Below are positions 53,592 through 63,082 of a stretch of 64,000 nucleotides of DNA, one piece after another. Numbering within the stretch: position 1 is the stretch's first letter; each line of letters starts with the position of its first letter. Source of the DNA: Marinomonas spartinae (GTDB lineage Bacteria > Pseudomonadota > Gammaproteobacteria > Pseudomonadales > Marinomonadaceae); NCBI RefSeq assembly GCF_016461715.1, contig NZ_JAEMUI010000003.1:1-64000 (forward strand), written 5' to 3'. The translations under genes were made by a program, and so were the position numbers. The notes under the pieces are model-generated. The model ran no database searches. It saw nothing but the letters and a program-made list of their open reading frames with translations, and was not told the DNA's origin.

Positions 53592-54401
53592 TTAGGCCGT
53601 TAAAGGTAAGTATAATGCAGGGTAATCATGTTGCTTTTGATCAAGGCTGGCTTTTAGTGATGCCATTTGTTCGGCAATCGTAATGACTTTGCCGATCACA
53701 ATAAGCGCAGGGGACTCTATGTGCTGGCGTTCTGCCAAGTCGGCTAATTCGTGTAACTCTCCGAGCAGATTACGTTGCGCTTTGGTACATCCTTTCTCGA
53801 TGATGGCAACAGGCATTCGTTTATTCATACCATGTTGCAGCAGTTGGGTTTGAATCTGTCGTGCTTTGGACAACCCCATATATATAACCAAGGTTTGATT
53901 AAGCTGAACCAGAGCTTGCCAATCGATGCTTAACTCTTTATCGGCGTGAGCCGTAATGAAAGTGCAGCTTTGTGATAGGCCGCGATGGGTAAGGGGGATG
54001 TCGGCATAGGTGGTGCAGCCAGACGCCGCCGTTATACCTGGAACCACGTCGACTTGGATGCCGTGTTCCGTAAGAAAGAGCATTTCTTCGCTGCCCCGAC
54101 CAAAAATGAAAGCGTCACCTCCTTTAACGCGACACACCCTTTTTCCTTGAGTGGCGTACTTTAGCATCAGGGTATTGATGTCATCCTGACTCATGCTGTG
54201 ACAGCCTTTGGATTTGCCCACAAAAATTGGCAAAGCCGTCGCAGGAAAGGTGGTTTGAATGGCGTCGCTTACCAAATTATCAAAAATTAAAATGTCGGCT
54301 TTTTGTATTGCTTTGACGGCTTTCACTGTCAGTAATTCTGGATCGCCAGGTCCGGCACCGACGAGAGAAACGGTGCCGTTCATCGAATATGTGCTCATCA
54401 T
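53592..54401 (-). CDS. cobA: uroporphyrinogen-III C-methyltransferase (SUMT)
   Basis: A 269-residue SAM-dependent methyltransferase making precorrin-2 for siroheme, the prosthetic group of NirB. Signatures are LVGAGPGDPELLTVKAVKAI, VCRVKGGDAFIFGRG and VVPGITAASGCTTYADIPLT. The length is that of the stand-alone enzyme, without the CysG dehydrogenase/ferrochelatase part. It is the first gene of the nirBD operon, which links cofactor supply to demand. Confidence 0.9.
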   Translation of the reverse strand: MMSTYSMNGTVSLVGAGPGDPELLTVKAVKAIQKADILIFDNLVSDAIQTTFPATALPIFVGKSKGCHSMSQDDINTLMLKYATQGKRVCRVKGGDAFIFGRGSEEMLFLTEHGIQVDVVPGITAASGCTTYADIPLTHRGLSQSCTFITAHADKELSIDWQALVQLNQTLVIYMGLSKARQIQTQLLQHGMNKRMPVAIIEKGCTKAQRNLLGELHELADLAERQHIESPALIVIGKVITIAEQMASLKASLDQKQHDYPALYLPLTA

Positions 54402-54774
54402 TCTTATGCCTCTATGGTTGGTCTTTGCTAAGCTTGATAGGGCAATATGGATGCCATGTTTTAATTTCTAGATGGGGTGTTTGATTTTTTCCTTTTATAT
54501 CAATGCATTAAAATATTGTTTTTTCATGTTCGTTGTATTTTTTGGGGATTTTTTGAAAAAATTTTCAGCGTGGCAAATGTGTAAATCATGTGCGTGTCAG
54601 CCTTTTTCTAGGGCAAATTACCCACAAGTGAGTAGTTGATAAAATGCTGAAAAAAGAGCTATTTCAATGACGATATTTTCTCAAACCGTAGAGAAAATGG
54701 CGGGATGCTGCGGATTTAAAACGTTGGTCTATAAATTGCTAAATCGATCAGGATGAAACGATAAGAGAACGATT
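54402..54774. other. divergent promoter region of the nitrate genes
   Basis: This 373-bp gap separates the SUMT-nirBD-narK unit from the nitrate reductase gene and must hold both promoters. The left part is very AT-rich with T runs near 54488 and 54535. TGGCAAATGTG at 54571 loosely resembles a sigma-54 -24 element, but the -12 part is not convincing. It includes the short open frame at 54667. Confidence 0.5.
54667..54756 (+). CDS. possible 29-aa leader frame upstream of nasA
   Basis: An ATG opens a 29-codon frame (MTIFSQTVEKMAGCCGFKTL, then VYKLLNRSG) ending 18 bp before the nitrate reductase start. The ribosome site (AAAAGAG) is weak and far. Coding status is doubtful; it is listed because of its position in the leader of a regulated gene. 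Confidence 0.2.
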   Translation: MTIFSQTVEKMAGCCGFKTLVYKLLNRSG

Positions 54775-57252
54775 ATGATTAACGATGAAGGTTGGATTAA
54801 ATCAACATGTGCTTACTGTGGGGTTGGCTGTGGTATAGAAGCTCGCCCTATGATAACTGGAAAACTCGATATCCGAGGAGATAAAGATCATCCATCCAAC
54901 CACGGTAAGTTATGCACGAAAGGCATTGCGTTGGGGGATACCGTTATCGAGGATGGTCGTTTGTTAATGCCAAAAATGAAGATCGATAAGCAATGGCAGG
55001 AAACGGATTGGGAGACGGCGTTGGATCATGTGGCTCAGCAGTTTTCCAAGACTGTGGCGGAGTTTGGTCCAGATTCTGTGGCCTTTTATGTCTCGGGCCA
55101 GCTGTTGACTGAGGATTATTACGTCGCCAATAAATTACTTAAGGGCTTTATTGGTACCAGCAATATTGATAGTAATTCTAGGCTCTGCATGGCCTCGTCT
55201 GTGGTTGGCCATAAGCGTGCGTTTGGCATGGACACCGTCCCTGTGTGCTATGACGACATTGAACTTGCTGAGCTGGTTATTTTAGTTGGTTCTAATTTGG
55301 CATGGTGCCATCCTGTTTTATACCAGCGATTACGTGTCGCCAAACAAGCTAATCCGAATTTAGTTGTGGTGGTGATTGATCCTCGTCGTAATGAAAGCTG
55401 TGAAATAGCGGACTCACATTTGGCATTAAATCCAGGGGCGGACGTGGCCTTGTTTAATGGTTTATTACACTATCTTGCTAAAACGCAACAGCTTGATGCG
55501 TCCTTTATCGCCGATCATACAAACCATTTTTCCGAGGCGCTGGAGGCCGCGCTCAAAGAAGGCGATGTCCCTTATATTACTGGCTTGGATGAGCAGACAT
55601 TGACAGGCTTTTATGAGAGGTTTGCGAAGACGGATAAGGTATTAACGATTTATTCCCAAGGGGTGAATCAGTCCACTCAAGGCTCTGATAAAGTGAACAG
55701 CATCATTAACTGTCATCTCGCTATGGGCAAAATAGGTTTGCCTGGTTGTGGGCCGTTTTCCGTGACAGGTCAACCGAATGCAATGGGGGGACGAGAAGTA
55801 GGGGCGTTGGCGAATACGTTAGCCGCGCACATGGAGTTTGATGACCCTAAAGATAGGGAGGCCGTGGCAACATTTTGGCAGACTCAGCGTCTTGCCTCCA
55901 AGCCGGGTCTAAAGGCGGTAGATATGTTCGATGCGCTAGCCTCCGGCAAAATTAAAGCGATTTGGATTATGGCGACAAATCCTGTCGTCAGCTTGCCTGA
56001 TAGTGCGAAAATCAAACAAGCATTATTGGATTGTCCGTTGGTTGTGGTGTCTGATTGCATAGCAGATACCGCGACCACACGTTGTGCCGATATAGTATTG
56101 CCCGCGCAAGGGTGGAGTGAGAAATCGGGCACTGTTACCAACTCAGAACGGCGCATATCAAGGCAGCGTCGTCTTATGGCCAGTCCGGGACTCGCTAAAC
56201 CGGATTGGTGGATTTTATCCCAAGTTGCCCAGCGTATGGGATTTAAAGAGGCTTTTGACTATCGCCATGAAGGCGATATTTTTCGTGAATATGCCCAGCT
56301 TACCGGGCTAAACAATGATTCTGGTCAGCGTGACTTAAATCTAACCGGATTGGCGAATGTGTCTGATGAAGAGTATCAATCTTTTCAACCACAGCAATGG
56401 CCTGTTACAGAATACCAAGGCGTTCCTCAAACCCAGCGATTTTTTGAGGATAAACGTTTTTTTACGGCCAACCATCGGGCTAACTTTCTTGCCGTGCAGC
56501 ACAGTGCGCCTAAAAATCCACTATCGAAAGCCTTTCCTTTGGTACTTAATAGTGGCCGCACGAGAGATCAATGGCATACCATGACACGCACGGGGTTGTC
56601 TGCTCGACTGGCTGAGCACACCCCTGAGCCTTATGTCTTGATTAATGCCAAGACTGCCGTCGCCTTTTCCCTTCATCCTGATGCGTTGGCCTGTATCAGT
56701 AATCAACATGGGAGCTGTTTTGCCCGTGTGGTGCTCAGTGAGTCAATGGGTGACAATGAGATTTTTATGCCAATCCATTGGAATGATGTCACCGCAGCAA
56801 ACAGCAAGCCTTGTGTGTTGATCGCAAGCGATACAGACTCTGTTTCAGGACAGCCCGAGTTTAAATACACCCCTGTGACTATTGCGCCTTTTATGGCTCA
56901 GACCAGTGCTCTTTTGATGGTTCGTCAGGCGGTCGCACTTTCTTTGACTGGGTATTGGTCCAGACAAAAAATCACTTCGGGCTATCTCTATCACGTTGAG
57001 AGTGAGTCTTCTTTAGAGGAGGTTATCAAAGCGTTGAGTTTTTGTGATGGACAAACTATCCGTTTGAGCCATGAGGGCGGAGACATTCGGATGGGGTTTG
57101 ACCAAGACGGCATAATGAATCAGCTACTCGTGACTAAGACAGGAGCGCTTTCTAGGAATAGGATAGATGAACTGTGTGCGCTCTTCGATACACAACCTGA
57201 AGCCAGCGAGTTAAACGAATCGTTGGGCATGATTCAAGCGGTATTCGCCTAA
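54775..57252 (+). CDS. nasA: assimilatory nitrate reductase catalytic subunit
   Basis: An 825-residue molybdopterin oxidoreductase, cytoplasmic, reducing nitrate to nitrite. The N-terminal [4Fe-4S] ligands are Cys12, Cys15, Cys19 and Cys47 (TCAYCGVGCG; KLCTKG). Further segments: YVSGQLLTEDYYVANKLLKG, NIDSNSRLCMASSVVGHKRA and MGGREVGALANTL; the C-terminal molybdopterin domain has LVLNSGRTRDQWHTMTRTG. The tail after ~730 lacks the Cys cluster of a BFD-type [2Fe-2S] domain found in some NasA proteins, so the electron donor is uncertain. It is divergent from the nirBD operon. Confidence 0.9.
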   Translation: MINDEGWIKSTCAYCGVGCGIEARPMITGKLDIRGDKDHPSNHGKLCTKGIALGDTVIEDGRLLMPKMKIDKQWQETDWETALDHVAQQFSKTVAEFGPDSVAFYVSGQLLTEDYYVANKLLKGFIGTSNIDSNSRLCMASSVVGHKRAFGMDTVPVCYDDIELAELVILVGSNLAWCHPVLYQRLRVAKQANPNLVVVVIDPRRNESCEIADSHLALNPGADVALFNGLLHYLAKTQQLDASFIADHTNHFSEALEAALKEGDVPYITGLDEQTLTGFYERFAKTDKVLTIYSQGVNQSTQGSDKVNSIINCHLAMGKIGLPGCGPFSVTGQPNAMGGREVGALANTLAAHMEFDDPKDREAVATFWQTQRLASKPGLKAVDMFDALASGKIKAIWIMATNPVVSLPDSAKIKQALLDCPLVVVSDCIADTATTRCADIVLPAQGWSEKSGTVTNSERRISRQRRLMASPGLAKPDWWILSQVAQRMGFKEAFDYRHEGDIFREYAQLTGLNNDSGQRDLNLTGLANVSDEEYQSFQPQQWPVTEYQGVPQTQRFFEDKRFFTANHRANFLAVQHSAPKNPLSKAFPLVLNSGRTRDQWHTMTRTGLSARLAEHTPEPYVLINAKTAVAFSLHPDALACISNQHGSCFARVVLSESMGDNEIFMPIHWNDVTAANSKPCVLIASDTDSVSGQPEFKYTPVTIAPFMAQTSALLMVRQAVALSLTGYWSRQKITSGYLYHVESESSLEEVIKALSFCDGQTIRLSHEGGDIRMGFDQDGIMNQLLVTKTGALSRNRIDELCALFDTQPEASELNESLGMIQAVFA

Positions 57253-57431
57253 TAATTAGCCAAATCATCCTTTGAAATAAGGAGCATTTGGTATGATAAT
57301 CACCCAGTTACTGATTCAACTATTCGTCATGATCTAATGTTTCAGAAACACTTGGAAGCGCCTTTGGTCATTCATTCTCTATCGTACTAATTCGTGCTTT
57401 GTGTATTTAATGAATACAGGGAATATTCAAA

Positions 57432-57779
57432 ATGGCCGTTTTTTCATTTGCCTTTCTCTTTTTGGGTGAGTTGTTGGTGATTTATTCAGAACTCGCTGTT
57501 TCCCATAAGTTTCAGACGGAAAATAGTCAACACAGATTACTTTTCATGCTTGCCATGATATTGCTAATGGCCGCTGCTGGGAGCTTGTTACTGTTGGGTT
57601 TTATGGTTGGCATTGAAGAATACAAATCCATCTGGGTGGTTAATGTTATATCCACATCCTTGGTTATCATTATTGAGCCCATTATTGCCTACGGTATATA
57701 TCGCTATGCACCAGATTCCGCCACCAAAAAATCCTTGGTGTTTGCTGTGCTCGGACTGTTAAGTGCCATGCTGCTTTAA
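57432..57779 (+). CDS. small membrane protein, tandem paralogue 1
   Basis: A 115-residue protein with about four hydrophobic helices; family not recognised. The segment GIEEYKSIWVVNVISTSLVI followed by IEPIIAYGIYR is shared with the next gene (GIKAFESIWLVVVVS, VEPIIAYSLFR), so the two are tandem paralogues. They might form a heteromeric small transporter like SMR pairs, but the sequence does not prove this. CAGGGAAT precedes the ATG. Confidence 0.65.
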   Translation: MAVFSFAFLFLGELLVIYSELAVSHKFQTENSQHRLLFMLAMILLMAAAGSLLLLGFMVGIEEYKSIWVVNVISTSLVIIIEPIIAYGIYRYAPDSATKKSLVFAVLGLLSAMLL

Positions 57780-57795
57780 TATAAGGATATTTCCA

Positions 57796-58152
57796 ATGTT
57801 TGGAAAAATAGTTGCTTCTTTGATTTTGATCGTGGGCGAAAGCGCTTTTGTGTTTGCCGAAATGAATGCCGCACACCAGCTTGCCATCCATCAAGATACT
57901 TTTTTCGATATCTTTTTTGATAACTTACCCATCATTCTGGTGGGAGGTATTCTAGTGCTATTGGGGTATTCCTATGGCATCAAAGCGTTTGAGTCTATCT
58001 GGCTCGTTGTGGTTGTCTCCATTTTTGGCATGCTGCTCGTTGAGCCAATTATTGCCTATTCTTTATTTAGAACACTGCCTGAGCTTGGTGCCATTATTGG
58101 GATGATTTTTTCCTTTATTGGCTGTATCTATACTTTTAAAAGTGAACACTGA
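57796..58152 (+). CDS. small membrane protein, tandem paralogue 2
   Basis: A 118-residue protein with about four hydrophobic helices, 16 bp after the paralogue upstream. It is related to it across the last ~60 residues (SIW-V, EPIIAY). The N-terminal stretch GKIVASLILIVGESAFVFAE parallels FAFLFLGELLVIYSE of the first. The ATG is preceded by ATAAGGAT; an upstream ATG at 57763 overlaps the previous gene and is less likely. Function unknown. Confidence 0.65.
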   Translation: MFGKIVASLILIVGESAFVFAEMNAAHQLAIHQDTFFDIFFDNLPIILVGGILVLLGYSYGIKAFESIWLVVVVSIFGMLLVEPIIAYSLFRTLPELGAIIGMIFSFIGCIYTFKSEH

Positions 58153-58156
58153 AAGA

Positions 58157-58510
58157 TTACACCAGTACTTGTCGTGTATTCGCTATATAGTGATGGATCT
58201 GAGCTTCAATGTCCGGATCAATCATGTTGTCAGGACGGCAGTGATTTGGGCAAGCCAGGTGTGGTGTTGTGCCGAAGAGTCGGCAAATCAGTGGACGTTC
58301 ATCGTAAACTTCACAGCCATTGGGGCCCAAGTGTACGCAATTAAAATCGGCTAAGGCGGCGTCGTGTTCGGCCTCTGTTTTGACGGGAAGGCGCGACATT
58401 TCTTCCGAGGACGCTGTGACGGGGCCGCAGCAGTCATGACAGCCCGGTTTGCATGCAAACGAAGGGATGTTCTCGCGTAGTTTGGCAATAATATTGCGAT
58501 TATCTATCAT
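58157..58510 (-). CDS. YkgJ-family cysteine cluster protein
   Basis: A ~117-residue protein with a conserved Cys cluster likely to bind zinc or an Fe-S centre: FACKPGCHDCCGPV, FNCVHLGPNGCEVYDERPLI, then CRLFGTT and ACPNHC. This is the YkgJ/UPF0153 pattern. The function of the family is not established. The start is set at MIDNRN; a longer frame runs to 58624. It is convergent with the small membrane protein genes. Confidence 0.75.
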   Translation of the reverse strand: MIDNRNIIAKLRENIPSFACKPGCHDCCGPVTASSEEMSRLPVKTEAEHDAALADFNCVHLGPNGCEVYDERPLICRLFGTTPHLACPNHCRPDNMIDPDIEAQIHHYIANTRQVLV

Positions 58511-58699
58511 GGTGTGGTCATCCGTTTTACTGTTCTTTAGTGGTCTGCTTCTGGGCCTAACCCCATGCTTTGTGATTGTTTTATAAAGTGCTTTATCCAT
58601 TTGACTAATCGTGTAACTTATCACTATAAAGGATATGATAGAAGTTGCCGATGTGCGCGATATGGATGGTTTAGCTGAATACTATTTGAGTTGAGGTTT

Positions 58700-60154
58700 A
58701 TGCATATATTTGAGGTGTTGTTTAGTTGGGTTGACTTCCATTTAGTCACAATCATTGTTGTTTTGCATGTCAGTTTATCGATTATAACATCACTGCATGT
58801 CCTCTTGTTTAAGGAGAACGAACGTACATCATTGGCTTGGATTGGCCTTGTTATATTATCCCCCGTTGTGGGCAGCTTGTTCTATTGGCTGTTTGGGATC
58901 AATCGTATCAAGCGTTTGGCGCGAAAGGAGCACCCGCAAACCCTTAAACAAGATTTTCGTCCAGAAGAAAAGACGGTGGATTTCCACCAACTCCCGAAAA
59001 ATTGGCATTCCGCCATTACGGCAGGATACGCTATTCACTCTGTTAATTATGTTGCAGGTAACAGGGTGGTGCCACTCATCAATGGGGATATGGCTTATCC
59101 GGCGATGATTGAGTCCATTGATCGTGCACAGCGTCATATTGTTTTATCCAGTTATATCTTTGATTATGACTCTCTTGGCCATCAATTTGTCGATGCATTA
59201 GCCAAAGCCCATGAACGAGGTGTTATCGTCAATGTGTTATTGGATGGTGTGGGCATTGGCTACAGTTGGCATAAGTCTGATAGAGCCCTAAAAAAGCGAG
59301 GGGTTAAAACCGCTCGTTTTTTACCCGCCATTTCACTCACCAGTACGCGATTTATTAACTTAAGGAATCACCGAAAAATATTGTGTGTCGATGGCGAAGA
59401 GGCTTACATTGGCGGCATGAATGTCAGTAAAGACAACTTGGTTTCGTCGTCTAAGCACCCCATTGATGACATCCATTTTAAAGTGACTGGCCCTGTTATC
59501 GATCAAATTAGTCAAGTTTTTATCGAAGATTGGTTCTTTGCAACTAGCGAATTAATTGAATTTCCTTTGTATCGTCCAGATACGCAAACGTCAATGGTAG
59601 ATAAACCTGTTATTGCCCGAGTGGTTCAAGATGGGCCAGATGAATACCATGATAGAATACATTGGACGTTAATAAGCGCACTCGGTTGTGCGCAGAAAAG
59701 CGTTAAGGTTATGACGCCTTATTTTATCCCAGATCAAACCTTGATGACGTCTCTCCATGCGGCTGCATTGCGGGGTGTTTCGGTCGAAATTATTGTACCT
59801 GAACACAGTAATATTCCGTTTATTGATTGGGTGATGGAAGCGAATTTTTCTCGAATCATGGAGCATGGAATACAAATTTATAAAAATAAGCGGCCTTTTG
59901 ATCATAGTAAAATTGTGATGATTGACGATATATGGTCGTTTATAGGTTCGACAAACTGGGATGCCAGAAGTTTAGAGTTTAACTTCGAAATTAATTTAGA
60001 GTGTTTTGATGCGGGGCTAAATAAGCAGTTAACGGAGTTCTTTCTGGAAAAGAAACAGAACGCGTCTCTGGTTACTGAGAGCGATGTTAGGGCTGTGCCG
60101 AATTATAAAAAAGTTCGCAATAATTTGGTTCGTTTGTTCTCGCCTTACCTGTGA
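58700..60154 (+). CDS. cls: cardiolipin synthase, phospholipase D family
   Basis: A 484-residue membrane enzyme. Two N-terminal helices form a PLDc_N region (TSLAWIGLVILSPVVGSLFY). Two HKD motifs follow: NHRKILCVDG (His224, Lys226) and DHSKIVMIDDIWSFIGSTNW (His402, Lys404). It condenses phosphatidylglycerol (or PG and PE) to cardiolipin. The ATG follows TTGAGG; a TTG three codons upstream is open. It lies 3 bp before the EEP-family gene and is probably co-transcribed with it. Confidence 0.88.
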   Translation: MHIFEVLFSWVDFHLVTIIVVLHVSLSIITSLHVLLFKENERTSLAWIGLVILSPVVGSLFYWLFGINRIKRLARKEHPQTLKQDFRPEEKTVDFHQLPKNWHSAITAGYAIHSVNYVAGNRVVPLINGDMAYPAMIESIDRAQRHIVLSSYIFDYDSLGHQFVDALAKAHERGVIVNVLLDGVGIGYSWHKSDRALKKRGVKTARFLPAISLTSTRFINLRNHRKILCVDGEEAYIGGMNVSKDNLVSSSKHPIDDIHFKVTGPVIDQISQVFIEDWFFATSELIEFPLYRPDTQTSMVDKPVIARVVQDGPDEYHDRIHWTLISALGCAQKSVKVMTPYFIPDQTLMTSLHAAALRGVSVEIIVPEHSNIPFIDWVMEANFSRIMEHGIQIYKNKRPFDHSKIVMIDDIWSFIGSTNWDARSLEFNFEINLECFDAGLNKQLTEFFLEKKQNASLVTESDVRAVPNYKKVRNNLVRLFSPYL

Positions 60155-60157
60155 GAA

Positions 60158-60973
60158 ATGGCTAGCACGATTCTTAATAAGGGCGAATATTCCATGATGA
60201 AAAGTCGTTATCGAAAAATAGAATCCCTAAAGATAATGGGAAGTGCATCGAAAGCGGTAATGGGGCCAAACATTGACGTGTTATTATGGAATATTTTTAA
60301 GTGCCGCAAAGAGGGGTGGCAGGAAGACTTTCTGTCACTCATTCATGATAAAGATTTGGTACTCTTACAAGAAGCGGTGTTTAATTCCCCATTCGATTTG
60401 CTATTCAGTCAGTCAACTCAGCATCAATGGATAATGGCGCGCAGTTTTAAGAATCTGCAAACCAGTGTTGAAACAGGTATTAAAACTGGGTCATCCGTCA
60501 CCGCTAATAGATATTTTTGTTCCGCTTCTCCCTACAGTGAGCCGATAACCAGAACCAAAAAAATGTTATTGGCGACTGAGTATCCGATTATTAATGTCGA
60601 TACATCTTGTACTGAGTCTCCGTTGCTGGTGGTGAATACCCACATTATCAACTTTGTTTCTTTGAAAAAATTTAGAACCCATTTGGATCAAGTTTTTCAA
60701 GTATTGAGAAATCATAGTGGTCCGATCATATTGGCTGGCGACTTTAATACTTGGAATAGAAAAAGATTGGCATATTTTAATGAGCTTGCGATGTCGCTTC
60801 TTTTAGAAGAAGTCAAGTTGGTTCGTCAGCCAAGGCTAAGCCATTTTTTTAAACATCTTGATCATGTTTATTGCCGCGGCTTAGACGTGGTGGATGTGCA
60901 TGTGCATAGCGATATTCATTCATCGGATCATTTTCCCATCAGCCTGTCGCTAAAAATCGTATCGTCCAGATAA
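60158..60973 (+). CDS. endonuclease/exonuclease/phosphatase-family hydrolase
   Basis: A 271-residue EEP-superfamily hydrolase. Metal and catalytic motifs are VLLWNIFK, LVLLQEAVF (Glu), VVNTHIINF, GPIILAGDFNTW (Asp/Asn) and SSDHFPISLSLK (C-terminal Asp-His). The overall pattern resembles the UPF0294/YafD group. The substrate could be a phosphodiester in lipids or nucleic acids; pairing with cardiolipin synthase hints at phospholipids but this is inference. Start uncertain between 60158 and 60194. Confidence 0.8.
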   Translation: MASTILNKGEYSMMKSRYRKIESLKIMGSASKAVMGPNIDVLLWNIFKCRKEGWQEDFLSLIHDKDLVLLQEAVFNSPFDLLFSQSTQHQWIMARSFKNLQTSVETGIKTGSSVTANRYFCSASPYSEPITRTKKMLLATEYPIINVDTSCTESPLLVVNTHIINFVSLKKFRTHLDQVFQVLRNHSGPIILAGDFNTWNRKRLAYFNELAMSLLLEEVKLVRQPRLSHFFKHLDHVYCRGLDVVDVHVHSDIHSSDHFPISLSLKIVSSR

Positions 60974-61062
60974 AACCAGACAATGGTCATTAACAAAGAG
61001 GCGGTGATACCGTAAATGGAAATCGCAATCTAATACGGCAGATCGCTAAGAAGAGTGTTGGT

Positions 61063-62745
61063 ATGGCAATGAGCAATAAGCATTATCGGTTTTTTCAAGG
61101 TGTATTGCCGTTTAAGTGGACTCAGTTTCCGCAAGACGTTATGGCGGGATTAACGCTAGCCGCCCTTGCTATCCCTGAAGTGATGGGGTACACGCAAATT
61201 GCAGGCGTGCCTGTGGTGACAGGGCTCTACACTATGTTATTGCCGATGTTTTTGTTCGCCCTGTTTGGCTCTTCTCGTCAACTGGTGGTCGGGGCGGATT
61301 CCGCAACCGCAGCGATGTTGGCGACGGCGTTAGCTGGGTTAGCCGTGGTTGGGTCACCAGAATATTTGGCGTTGGCTGGAGTATTGGCCTTAATGGTTGG
61401 CGTTATGTTGCTGGTTGCTCGTGTGTTTAATTTGGGAATGTTGGCTAATTTTTTGTCGAGAACGGTACTCATTGGTTTCCTAACCGGGGTAGGAATCCAG
61501 GTCTCTTTAGGTCAAATTGCGGGAATGCTAGGCGTGCCATCAGGCGGGATGGGGAACTTGTTCCACACTCTAGTTCACTGGCAGGAACTGGAAATCGCTA
61601 ACATTGATAACATGGTTATTGCTATCGCGACCTTGGTGGTGATCATCAGCTTACGACAACTGTCTAGACGTATCCCAGGAGCTTTGATTGCCGTCATCAC
61701 TGCTATATTGGTCAGTTGGTTGTTTAATTTACAGCAATACGGGATTCAATCTCTCGGCGCGGTTCCCAGTGGTTTGCCACGCTTGACATGGCCTGATGTC
61801 GCTCTTAGTTGGCAGACATTTGAGGCACTCATTCCGCCTGCTTTTGCTATGTTCATTGTCATTATCGCACAAAGTGCTGCTACATCTAGAGCTTATGCCG
61901 CTCGGCATGGAGAAACGGTCAACGATAATGGGGATTTAATTGGGTTGGGAGCCGCCAATATCGGCGCGGCTCTTTCAGGTTCGTTTGTGGTCAATGGTAG
62001 TCCTACCAAAACCCAAATGGTAGACAGTGCAGGAGGACGTAGCCAGCTGGCCCATTTAATTACGGCGGCAATTGTTACTCTTGTATTATTACTACTGACT
62101 GCTCCCTTAACCTATTTACCCCAAGCGACTTTGTCTGCAGTGGTGTTTCTAATCGGCGTTGAGCTGATCGATATAAAAGGCATGCGCAGTATCTTATCTG
62201 AACGCCCTTGGGAGTTTTGGGTTGCCTTGATTACCACATTGGTTGTTGTTTTGTGGGGAGTAGAGCAGGGGATTTTACTTGCCATTGCCCTTTCTTTGTT
62301 GGTTCATACACGTCATGGTTATCAGCCACACAATAGTATAATTGTCCCTTCTGATGGCGGCCGTTGGCGTGCGGTGACGTTGGATAAAAATGTACAATTA
62401 ATACCAGGATTGCTTGTCTATCGTTTTACCCACAGTATGTATTATGCTAATGCGTCATATATGCGTCACCAGATCATGTATTTGGTCAATCATGCTCAGC
62501 CATCATTGCAGTGGTTTTGTATTGATGCCGGGGCGGTAGATGATATCGATTTTACGTCAGCAAAAACACTGTCATCCTTGTATGAAGCGTTGCAAACGCA
62601 AACGATACGCTTGGTGTTTGCTGAAGTCGCAGACAATGTACGTATGGAGTTGGATCGTTCCGGTCTTACTCAGTTGATTGGTGCTGGGGCCTACTACGAG
62701 ACGGTGGCCGATGTTGTTGATGCATTTCAAAAACACGTCAAGTAA
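61063..62745 (+). CDS. SulP-family anion transporter with STAS domain
   Basis: A 560-residue inner-membrane transporter. The SulP core opens DVMAGLTLAALAIPEVMGYT and has ADSATAAMLATALAGLA, and SGSFVVNGSPTKTQMVDSAG in the transport region. A C-terminal STAS domain (~440-555) contains FCIDAGAVDDIDFTSAKTL. Members move sulfate, bicarbonate or dicarboxylates; the substrate is not shown by sequence. Monocistronic. Confidence 0.85.
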   Translation: MAMSNKHYRFFQGVLPFKWTQFPQDVMAGLTLAALAIPEVMGYTQIAGVPVVTGLYTMLLPMFLFALFGSSRQLVVGADSATAAMLATALAGLAVVGSPEYLALAGVLALMVGVMLLVARVFNLGMLANFLSRTVLIGFLTGVGIQVSLGQIAGMLGVPSGGMGNLFHTLVHWQELEIANIDNMVIAIATLVVIISLRQLSRRIPGALIAVITAILVSWLFNLQQYGIQSLGAVPSGLPRLTWPDVALSWQTFEALIPPAFAMFIVIIAQSAATSRAYAARHGETVNDNGDLIGLGAANIGAALSGSFVVNGSPTKTQMVDSAGGRSQLAHLITAAIVTLVLLLLTAPLTYLPQATLSAVVFLIGVELIDIKGMRSILSERPWEFWVALITTLVVVLWGVEQGILLAIALSLLVHTRHGYQPHNSIIVPSDGGRWRAVTLDKNVQLIPGLLVYRFTHSMYYANASYMRHQIMYLVNHAQPSLQWFCIDAGAVDDIDFTSAKTLSSLYEALQTQTIRLVFAEVADNVRMELDRSGLTQLIGAGAYYETVADVVDAFQKHVK

Positions 62746-63082
62746 CTCCTCTCTTCTCACCTTCTCATTTTGATACGAACGAGTGACGAGAGACTACTTT
62801 GTAAAAAATAAGCTTTTCTTTGCTTATTTTGATCAGAAGGGCATTATTCTGAGAATAACAGCGAGTTTTGCCTAAAAAAGCCATCTTGTCACTTTCTATT
62901 TTTCATTTTTTTTTCTTTTTTCTATCTGGCTTTGATTTCGATCTGTCCTCAAACTACGCCGACAAGTATTGATTTTAAAAAAAGAAGTATTAAAAAATAT
63001 AATTTTTGATATGAATTTATTTAATATCTTTTCCTCTTAAGTTAAGTTTTTCGCTTATTTTATCGTATTGAAGGATGATGTC
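62746..63082. other. AT-rich intergenic stretch before the second LpxO-like gene
   Basis: No gene is seen. The stretch contains long T-rich runs near 62905-62930 and A/T-rich sequence up to the hydroxylase RBS. No clear hairpin or operator was recognised. Confidence 0.4.

Noticed and set aside
54571-54590. Sigma-54 promoter upstream of nasA
   Set aside because: TGGCA is present but no GC pair at the proper -12 distance follows; the match is too weak.
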